64,000 nucleotides of DNA, taken from assembly GCF_003390935.1 (NCBI RefSeq), contig NZ_QNQZ01000005.1, positions 62,001 to 126,000 on the forward strand. Reading direction: 5' to 3'. The notes under the pieces are model-generated. The model searched no databases. It was not told the DNA's origin and was given only the letters and a program-made list of their open reading frames with translations. Positions within the stretch are counted from its first letter, which is position 1, and every line of letters begins with the position of its first letter. Source of the DNA: Lewinella sp. IMCC34191. GTDB lineage: Bacteria > Bacteroidota > Bacteroidia > Chitinophagales > Saprospiraceae. Position numbers and translations under genes: made by a program. Shown one piece after another: positions 58,858 to 64,000 of the stretch.

Positions 58858-60141
58858 TTAGGAAGCCACCGGTTGCAGGCGATCCTTGCCTACGTAGCCG
58901 TGCAGCACTTCCGGCAATAGAATCCCGTCGGGGCTTTGGTTGTTCTCCAGCAGGGCGGCGATAATCCGGGGCAGGGCCAGGGCGCTTCCGTTGAGGGTAT
59001 GCAGCAGTTCCGTTCCTTTTTCCGTCCGGTAACGCAGCTTCAGCCGGTTGCTTTGGTAGGTTTCGAAGTTCGATACGGAGCTCACTTCGAGCCACCGTTC
59101 CTGGGCCGCGCTCCAGACTTCGAAATCGTAGGTCATAGCCGAGGTAAAGCCCATATCTCCCCCGCAGAGGCGCAGGATGCGGTACGGCAGGTTCAGTTCG
59201 TCCAGTAATCCGGCGACGTGATCGACCATCTCCTCCAGCTTCGCGTAGCTCGTATCGGGCTTCGCCAGCTGCACGATCTCCACCTTATCGAACTGGTGAA
59301 CGCGGTTCAGTCCGCGCACGTGTGCCCCGTAGCTTCCGGCCTCCCGACGAAAGCAGGGGGTATAACCGGTCAGGCGCACGGGGAGCGCGTCCGCCTCCAG
59401 CAGCTCGCCGCGGTAGAGGTTCGTCAGCGGTACTTCAGCGGTAGGGATCAGGTACAGATCATCGGTCTGCACGTGATACATCTGCCCTTCCTTATCGGGC
59501 AGCTGGCCGGTAGCGCGAGCGGTATCCTCATTGACCAGCAGCGGAGGCGCGTACTCGGTGTAGCCGGCGGCGGTGTTACGGTCAAGGAAGAGGTTGACCA
59601 GGGCCCGCTGCAGCCGCGCGCCCTGCCCGGTGAAAACCGGAAAGCCGCTACCGGTGGTTCGTACGCCCAGCTCCAGGTCGAAGATGCCGTAGGTTTCAGC
59701 CAATTCCCAGTGGGGTTTGGCATCTCCCGCCAGCTTCGGCAGTTCGCCGGCGTAGGGGCGGTACACCTCGTTGTCCTCGGCGCTGCTGCCGGCGGGCACC
59801 TGCTCGTGGGGCACGTTGGGCAGTTGCAGCAGGGCATCTTCCAGCTCTTGGACCACCGTGTCCATTTGCTCTTCCAGGCTGCTTACGTCCTGCTTGATGG
59901 TATTGACTCGTTCCCGCTTGGCGGTGGCTTCGTCCTGCTTACCGCTTTTGAAGAGCTCGCCGATCTCCTTGGATAGTTGATTGCGCTCGGCCAGCAGGTC
60001 GTCATTGCGGGACTGCAAATCCTTACGCCGATCGTCGAGACCGACAATCCGGTCGATGTCCGGACCAACGTCCAGGTTCCTTTTCTTGAGTCCGGCAATC
60101 ACGCGGTCTCGCTCGTCACGCAGCGTATTTACGAGTAGCAT
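58858..60141 (-). CDS. serS: Seryl-tRNA synthetase
   Basis: A 427-residue class-II synthetase that charges tRNA-Ser. It has an N-terminal coiled-coil arm (IVGLDDRRKDLQSRNDDLLAERNQLSKEIGE and later), then the core with motif 2 PCFRREAGSYG and motif 3 GSALALPRIIAALLENNQ. TAEVPLTNLYRGE is the serine-specific stretch. The start is ATG 60141, MLLVNTLRDERDRVIAGLKKR, as in the family. A TACCTTTG box lies about 20 nt upstream (60162-60169). Confidence 0.96.
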   Translation of the reverse strand: MLLVNTLRDERDRVIAGLKKRNLDVGPDIDRIVGLDDRRKDLQSRNDDLLAERNQLSKEIGELFKSGKQDEATAKRERVNTIKQDVSSLEEQMDTVVQELEDALLQLPNVPHEQVPAGSSAEDNEVYRPYAGELPKLAGDAKPHWELAETYGIFDLELGVRTTGSGFPVFTGQGARLQRALVNLFLDRNTAAGYTEYAPPLLVNEDTARATGQLPDKEGQMYHVQTDDLYLIPTAEVPLTNLYRGELLEADALPVRLTGYTPCFRREAGSYGAHVRGLNRVHQFDKVEIVQLAKPDTSYAKLEEMVDHVAGLLDELNLPYRILRLCGGDMGFTSAMTYDFEVWSAAQERWLEVSSVSNFETYQSNRLKLRYRTEKGTELLHTLNGSALALPRIIAALLENNQSPDGILLPEVLHGYVGKDRLQPVAS

Positions 60142-60161
60142 CTTCTGAAATTTTGGAGCGG

Positions 60162-60169
60162 CAAAGGTA
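60162..60169 (-). promoter_or_regulatory. Candidate -7 box TACCTTTG for serS
   Basis: An exact TAnnTTTG match on the minus strand about 20 nt upstream of the serS start. No clear TTTG is seen at -33. Confidence 0.42.
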
Positions 60170-60206
60170 GGTCATTCGATAACTTGCTTTGGGCCGCAGA
60201 AATAAG

Positions 60207-60237
60207 TTGTTTATAAACCTTTCGTATTGTAGCTTTG
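60207..60237 (+). promoter_or_regulatory. Candidate promoter of rho (TTG, 20 nt, TAGCTTTG)
   Basis: TTG at 60207-60209, a 20-nt spacer and TAGCTTTG at 60230-60237 match the Bacteroidota -33/-7 pattern well. It is the best full promoter in the window. A start just after 60240 would give a 5' leader of about 225 nt. Confidence 0.55.
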
Positions 60238-60468
60238 TATTCAATTACAACTCTATACCCGGCTTTCGCGTAACATTCGAAAATTGGTTGTAGGTTTGCG
60301 CGGCAAGTGATTCCGCGTGCAGACACCGGAGCCGGCATTTCTGTCTCTCCCCTCGGTCATTCTTCCATCATTCCGCATCTCGGGTCACCCTTCTCTGCTT
60401 CCGTTCGGGAAGCCGTCCCGCAATAATCGGTTTTCTACCCATTTCCCCTTTACGTACCATACCAATAG

Positions 60469-62406
60469 ATGTTTAGCATAGCGCAATTACAGGCGATGCT
60501 GGTCCCCGAGCTTCGGGATTACGCTGAAAAACTCGGCCTCAAGTCTTACAAAAGGCTCAACAAGCAAGACCTCATTCTCTCCCTCCTCGAGCAGCAGGCC
60601 GTGAAAGGTACCGGCGACGCCAGTGAACCCCCCGCCGCCTCCGACACCGACCGCGTTCCCAACCGCCGCTCCAGCCGGGGCAGCGACAATGGCAGTAGCG
60701 ATAAGGATGACAATAAGTCCAACCGCCGCCGCAGCAGCCGCAGTAGCCGGGGCTCTTCCTCCGACGGAGAAGATACCAAGCGCCCCGCCCGTGGTCGCGG
60801 CCGCTCAAAGGATAACGACTTGGATTCCCAGGAAGACAACGAGAACGACGGCAACGACGACGATAAGTCCGGCAAGGACAACTCCAACGGCCGTACCCGT
60901 GGTCGCAGCCGCCGCAGCATGCGCGACGAGAGCAACAAGGGTGACGATAAGCGCAACAGCGGACAGTCCTCCGAAAACGGAAAGGACGACGGCAACAACA
61001 GCCGGGGCCGCGGTCGTGGCAACCGGGGCGGCAACGACAACAATAACGACGATCAGCAACGGAACGACCGCTACAGCAACCGCGGCCGCACCGAAGATCG
61101 CGAAGACAACAGCCGGGGCGGTGGCCGGAACAACGATCGCCGCAGCTCGCGCAACGACAACAACGACCGCGGCAACAACAGCAATAATAACGATCGCGGT
61201 AACAGCAGCAATAACAATAACGACCGCGGGAACAACGACCGCGGCAACCGCAACGACAACCGTCGTAACCAGCCCGAATACAAGCTCGACGGAATCATCC
61301 AGGCCACCGGTATCCTGGAAATGATGCCCGACGGCTACGGCTTCATGCGCTCGCCGGACTACAACTACATGACCAGCCCGGACGACGTTTACGTCAGCCA
61401 GCAGCAGATCAAGTCCTACGGCCTGCGCACCGGCGATACCCTCCGCGGCCCCGTCAAGCCACCGAAAGAAGGCGAGAAATACTTCGCCCTCCTCGATGTC
61501 GAGAAGATCAACGGTTTCGATCCGAAGGACGTCCGCGACCGCGTACCCTTCGACTACCTGACCGCCCAGTTCCCGACCGAAAAGTTCACACTCTCCGGTT
61601 CGGCCACTGGTCGCGACTACGGTATGCGCCTCGTCGACCTATTCGCCCCTATCGGTAAGGGCCAGCGGGGACTCATCGTCGCCCAGCCAAAGTCCGGTAA
61701 GACCTTCCTGCTCAAGGATGTTGCCAACGCCATCGCCAAGAATCACCCGGAGACCTACCTCATCGTGCTGCTCGTCGACGAGCGTCCGGAGGAAGTCACC
61801 GATATGAAGCGCAGCGTCAACGCCGAGGTCATCAGCTCCACCTTCGACGAGCCCGCCGAAAACCACGTCCGCGTGGCCAACGTCGTCCTCGAAAAGTCGA
61901 AGCGCCTCGTAGAGAGCGGCCACGACGTCTGCATCCTGCTCGACTCGATCACCCGCCTGGCCCGTGCCTACAACACCGTCCAGCCCAGCTCCGGCAAGGT
62001 CCTTTCCGGTGGTGTGGAGGCCAACGCCCTGCAGAAACCCAAGAAGTTCTTCGGTGCCGCCCGTAATATCGACGGTGGCGGCTCCCTGACCATCCTGGCT
62101 ACCGCCCTCATCGACACCGGCTCCAAAATGGACCAGGTCATCTTCGAGGAATTCAAGGGTACCGGCAACATGGAACTCCAGCTCGACCGCCAACTGGCCA
62201 ACAAGCGGATGTACCCCAGCATCGACTTCACCCGCTCCAGCACCCGCCGCGACGACCTCCTCCTGGAGCGCGACGTCCTGCAGCGCATGTTCATCCTCCG
62301 CAACCACCTGGCCGATATGAAACCGGAAGAAGCCTTCCAGTTCCTCATCCGCCACATGAAGAATTCCAACAGCAACGAGGAATTCCTGGCTACGATGAAC
62401 TCGTAA
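60469..62406 (+). CDS. rho: Transcription termination factor Rho with long disordered insert
   Basis: A 645-residue RNA-dependent ATPase that ends transcription. Residues 1-45 form the N-terminal helical domain ([22 protein letters not shown]). Residues about 46-268 are a low-complexity stretch of Asn, Asp, Arg, Gly and Ser, with many RG and N/D runs. The RNA-binding OB domain follows ([20 protein letters not shown]), then the ATPase with Walker [10 protein letters not shown] (about residues 404-412), [13 protein letters not shown] and the R-loop region. A strong terminator follows the gene. Comparable inserts in other Bacteroidota Rho proteins drive phase separation. That comparison is from the literature, and this protein was not tested. 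Confidence 0.95.
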   Translation: MFSIAQLQAMLVPELRDYAEKLGLKSYKRLNKQDLILSLLEQQAVKGTGDASEPPAASDTDRVPNRRSSRGSDNGSSDKDDNKSNRRRSSRSSRGSSSDGEDTKRPARGRGRSKDNDLDSQEDNENDGNDDDKSGKDNSNGRTRGRSRRSMRDESNKGDDKRNSGQSSENGKDDGNNSRGRGRGNRGGNDNNNDDQQRNDRYSNRGRTEDREDNSRGGGRNNDRRSSRNDNNDRGNNSNNNDRGNSSNNNNDRGNNDRGNRNDNRRNQPEYKLDGIIQATGILEMMPDGYGFMRSPDYNYMTSPDDVYVSQQQIKSYGLRTGDTLRGPVKPPKEGEKYFALLDVEKINGFDPKDVRDRVPFDYLTAQFPTEKFTLSGSATGRDYGMRLVDLFAPIGKGQRGLIVAQPKSGKTFLLKDVANAIAKNHPETYLIVLLVDERPEEVTDMKRSVNAEVISSTFDEPAENHVRVANVVLEKSKRLVESGHDVCILLDSITRLARAYNTVQPSSGKVLSGGVEANALQKPKKFFGAARNIDGGGSLTILATALIDTGSKMDQVIFEEFKGTGNMELQLDRQLANKRMYPSIDFTRSSTRRDDLLLERDVLQRMFILRNHLADMKPEEAFQFLIRHMKNSNSNEEFLATMNS

Positions 62407-62432
62407 CGAAGACTTTACTCACAATCTACCCG

Positions 62433-62472
62433 CGGGGGATCCGGACGCACGTCCGGATCCCCCGTTTTTTTT
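62433..62472 (+). terminator. Intrinsic terminator of rho
   Basis: A perfect 14-bp stem (CGGGGGATCCGGAC pairing with GTCCGGATCCCCCG), GCAC loop, followed by eight T. It lies 27 nt after the rho stop and is immediately followed by the dispersed element. Confidence 0.9.
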
Positions 62473-62491
62473 GCGGCGGCGCGCAGGTAGA
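62471..62491 (+). repeat. Dispersed GCGGCGGAGCGCAGG element, copy 6
   Basis: A variant, TTGCGGCGGCGCGCAGGTAG and one more base, following the T-tract of the rho terminator. Confidence 0.55.
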
Positions 62492-62571
62492 TACCCATCC
62501 AGGACACTTGGATGCCCTTCCCAACATGAAACTTTTGCCAGAACGCCCGTACCCCGCACCTTCTTCAACGA

Positions 62572-62604
62572 ACACTCGCAGGTCCTACGGACACTCCGAG
62601 GTTC
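62572..62604. repeat. Dispersed CTCG-GTCC/GGAC-CGAG hairpin, copy 2
   Basis: ACACTCGCAGGTCCTACGGA and then CACTCCGAGGTTC. CTCG...CGAG and GTCC...GGAC pair around TAC. Part of a larger direct repeat with copy 3, about 110 bp away. Confidence 0.6.
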
Positions 62605-62681
62605 CTCCGCGAGCAGTGATGGTTACTAAAAAGCTCTCATCAAACTGGAAAGCTACCCCGTACCACGTACCCCTTCAACGA

Positions 62682-62714
62682 ACACTCGCATGTCCTGCGG
62701 ACACTCCGAGGTTC
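62682..62714. repeat. Dispersed CTCG-GTCC/GGAC-CGAG hairpin, copy 3
   Basis: ACACTCGCATGTCCTGCGGA and then CACTCCGAGGTTC. It differs from copy 2 at two positions, neither in the GTCC/GGAC stem. Confidence 0.6.
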
Positions 62715-62812
62715 TTAGATACACGATAGAGTGAAAGAAGGAGTCCCAGCAAACCATAGAGCCTCGTCGGACCTTCGTACATCGTACCCCGCAAACTCGC
62801 ACCCCGCACCCC

Positions 62813-63454
62813 ATGACCACAGTCGTCTCCCTCACCCAGAATCCCGTACAGGAAAACACCTATCTCGTCTACGACAATGACAGCAAGGAGGCCATCATTT
62901 TCGATCCCGGTGCCTTCACGAACCAGGAGGAACGGGAATTAGCGGCCAAAATCAAGGAGCTGGGACTGAAGCCCGTCAAACTTATCAATACCCACTGCCA
63001 CTTCGACCACGTCTTTGGAAACGCTTTCGTGGTGAAGCAGTATGGTTTAGAGCTGGGCATCCACCCCCTCGAGCAGCAGATATTGGAGTCCGCGCCGCAG
63101 ATCGTGCAGGTTTACGGCATGCCCCCCATGACGCCCTCCCCCGCCCCGGACTACTTTATCAATGAGGGCGATACGGTCACCCTGGGGGAGGCCTCTTTCC
63201 AGGTGTTATTTTGTCCCGGCCATTCTCCGGGCAGCATCTGTTTCTACAACCAGGCGGAGAAGTATCTCATCGCCGGGGACGTGCTCTTCCGCCGCTCGAT
63301 CGGGCGCACCGACCTGCCCATGGGCGACCACGATACCCTTATCGGATCCATACTCACGAAGTTGATGCCGCTGCCGGATGAGGTGGTGGTGTATCCCGGT
63401 CACGGGCCCAGTACGACCATTGGGGAGGAGCGACGGGAGAACCCGTTTTTCTAG
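62813..63454 (+). CDS. Metallo-beta-lactamase-fold hydrolase (GloB-like)
   Basis: A 213-residue hydrolase. The di-metal motif is INTHCHFDHVFG (His61, His63, Asp65, His66), followed by CPGHSPGSICFY, AGDVLFRRSIGRTDLPMGD and VVYPGHGPSTTIGEER, the later ligands. It fits the group of hydroxyacylglutathione-hydrolase-like proteins common in Bacteroidota. The thioester or other substrate is unknown. It is a single gene, convergent with the TonB-like gene 22 nt away. Confidence 0.9.
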   Translation: MTTVVSLTQNPVQENTYLVYDNDSKEAIIFDPGAFTNQEERELAAKIKELGLKPVKLINTHCHFDHVFGNAFVVKQYGLELGIHPLEQQILESAPQIVQVYGMPPMTPSPAPDYFINEGDTVTLGEASFQVLFCPGHSPGSICFYNQAEKYLIAGDVLFRRSIGRTDLPMGDHDTLIGSILTKLMPLPDEVVVYPGHGPSTTIGEERRENPFF

Positions 63455-63476
63455 CGCGACTCCGATAAAGGTGGGC

Positions 63477-63947
63477 CTACTTGCCCTTTTCCGACAGACT
63501 GAACTGGACCGGCAGATTGAACTGCACCCTGACCAATTTGCCATCCTGAATACCTGCCTCCCAGGAGGGTCCGTAGTCATTCATGGACTCGACGATGCGT
63601 TGTACTTCCTGACCAATTCCGGCTCCCGGATCCCGTAGAACCTGTACGTTAGTTACCGTTCCGTCCACCTCGATTACGAAGGTGACCACCGCCATACCCT
63701 CCACTCCGTTACGCCTTGCTTTACGGGGGTAGCGAATGCGGGAGTATACGTATTGGAGCATTGCCTGGTCGGCGCAGGCTTTTCCTTCAGGTCCCGTCGG
63801 GCAGTTTGCCCGGAAGCGGGGCATTATTTCTCTGACAGCCTGCTCGGTGACGGTGATGGTGTCCGTAGTAGCGGATTGGTCCTGGGAAGCAAGAGAAAAT
63901 ACCATTCCCAGAAAGAAAAATAGCAGGTAATAGCGGACATAGATCAT
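63477..63947 (-). CDS. TonB family protein with cysteine pair, third paralogue
   Basis: A 156-residue exported protein. The N-terminus MIYVRYYLLFFFLGMVFSLASQ looks like a signal peptide. The rest has NCPTGPEGKACADQAMLQYVYSRIRYPRKARRNGVEGMAVVTFVIE and a TonB-type domain ending WEAGIQDGKLVRVQFNLPVQF. It matches the gene at 13683-14231 in order: cysteine pair, helix, RYP, beta domain. ATG 63947 is preferred to the earlier one because it starts the signal peptide. The role is unknown. Confidence 0.78.
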   Translation of the reverse strand: MIYVRYYLLFFFLGMVFSLASQDQSATTDTITVTEQAVREIMPRFRANCPTGPEGKACADQAMLQYVYSRIRYPRKARRNGVEGMAVVTFVIEVDGTVTNVQVLRDPGAGIGQEVQRIVESMNDYGPSWEAGIQDGKLVRVQFNLPVQFSLSEKGK

Positions 63948-64000
63948 AGTACAGCCATAACGGTGCGCTACCAAAATTATGCTAATTCCGATAGCCATTA

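Larger units (their letters stand above)
60142..60468. other. Intergenic region with divergent promoters of serS and rho
   Basis: A 327-bp region with no coding sequence. It holds the serS -7 box (60162-60169), a full rho promoter (60207-60237) and another -7-like TAGGTTTG (60291-60298). The remaining 170-230 nt would be a long untranslated leader of rho, CT-rich towards its end (about 60330-60440), which is where Rho could bind its own transcript. Confidence 0.6.
62407..62812. other. Intergenic region after rho: terminator and repeats
   Basis: A 406-bp region with no credible gene. It contains the rho terminator (62433-62472), the dispersed element at 62471-62491 and two copies of the CTCG-GTCC/GGAC-CGAG hairpin (62572-62604 and 62682-62714). 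The words CGTACC(C/A)CG and CTTCAACGAACACTCGCA recur, showing a larger duplicated unit of about 110 bp. Confidence 0.55.

Noticed and set aside
62508-62729. Small open frame after rho
   Set aside because: It consists mainly of two copies of the intergenic hairpin repeat and has no ribosome-binding or family feature.
1-64000. tRNA, rRNA, insertion sequence or prophage genes
   Set aside because: Intergenic stretches were read for cloverleaf ends, transposases and integrases, and none was found.

Overview
This 64-kb window is a stretch of bacterial chromosome. It looks like a fairly GC-rich member of the phylum Bacteroidota, most likely near the Saprospiria/Lewinella group. The phylum is supported by SprA of the type 9 secretion system next to ruvA, a secreted protein with SprB-like repeats and a type-B (gliding-motility-type) C-terminal sorting domain, futalosine-pathway menaquinone synthesis (MqnC), a Rho factor with a long Asn/Asp/Arg/Gly/Ser-rich insert, several lipoproteins, and promoter boxes of the TAnnTTTG type. 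The family-level placement is inference. No rRNA, tRNA, CRISPR array, transposase, integrase or phage gene was seen.

Layout. 1-7.2 kb: partial lipoprotein, ssb, nadC, an HD-domain hydrolase, a SCO1-type copper protein, a GT8 glycosyltransferase and a DsbD-type reductase with a doubled N-terminal domain. 7.4-9.3 kb: a tetrapyrrole-methylase-type methyltransferase and mqnC. 9.3-10.4 kb: gene-free, with G-rich heptamer repeats and a tandem repeat of about 259 bp. 10.4-17.5 kb: rhomboid protease, rbfA, di-haem cytochrome, two TonB-like proteins, a TPR protein and aminopeptidase P. 17.8-26.9 kb: Lhr-type helicase, AraC regulator, quinone oxidoreductase, a lipoprotein hydrolase, a lipoprotein and the sorted adhesin-like protein. 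27-31.2 kb: pssA-purS, msrB-msrA and iscS-iscU-iscA. 31.3-35.5 kb: a four-TM protein, then a polyamine locus (speD-speE divergent from a lipoprotein and a glutathionylspermidine-synthase-like ATP-grasp enzyme). 35.5-45.3 kb: LytTR two-component pair, two adjacent TIKI/EreA-like proteins, a second A-type Fe-S carrier with a methyltransferase, an OmpA-family protein and a flavo-Fe-S reductase. 45.3-64 kb: sprA-ruvA, tolC/comEC, frr-yugP-serS, rho, a metallo-beta-lactamase hydrolase and a third TonB-like protein.

The genes themselves are mostly recognisable. The less ordinary features are these. (i) msrB and msrA lie in one reading frame separated by a single TGA, and msrA has no ATG, GTG or TTG ahead of its catalytic cysteine. 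(ii) A family of at least seven intergenic hairpins has a conserved TCCGC/TCTGC internal loop and stems that change together between copies, mostly at gene 3' ends. (iii) Two further dispersed short repeat families occur: GCGGCGGAGCGCAGG, and a CTCG/GTCC/GGAC/CGAG hairpin. (iv) A 259-bp tandem repeat and a G-quadruplex-prone heptamer array lie upstream of mqnC. (v) A 32-bp perfect palindrome lies upstream of ssb. (vi) The polyamine/ATP-grasp locus may make or use a polyamine conjugate.
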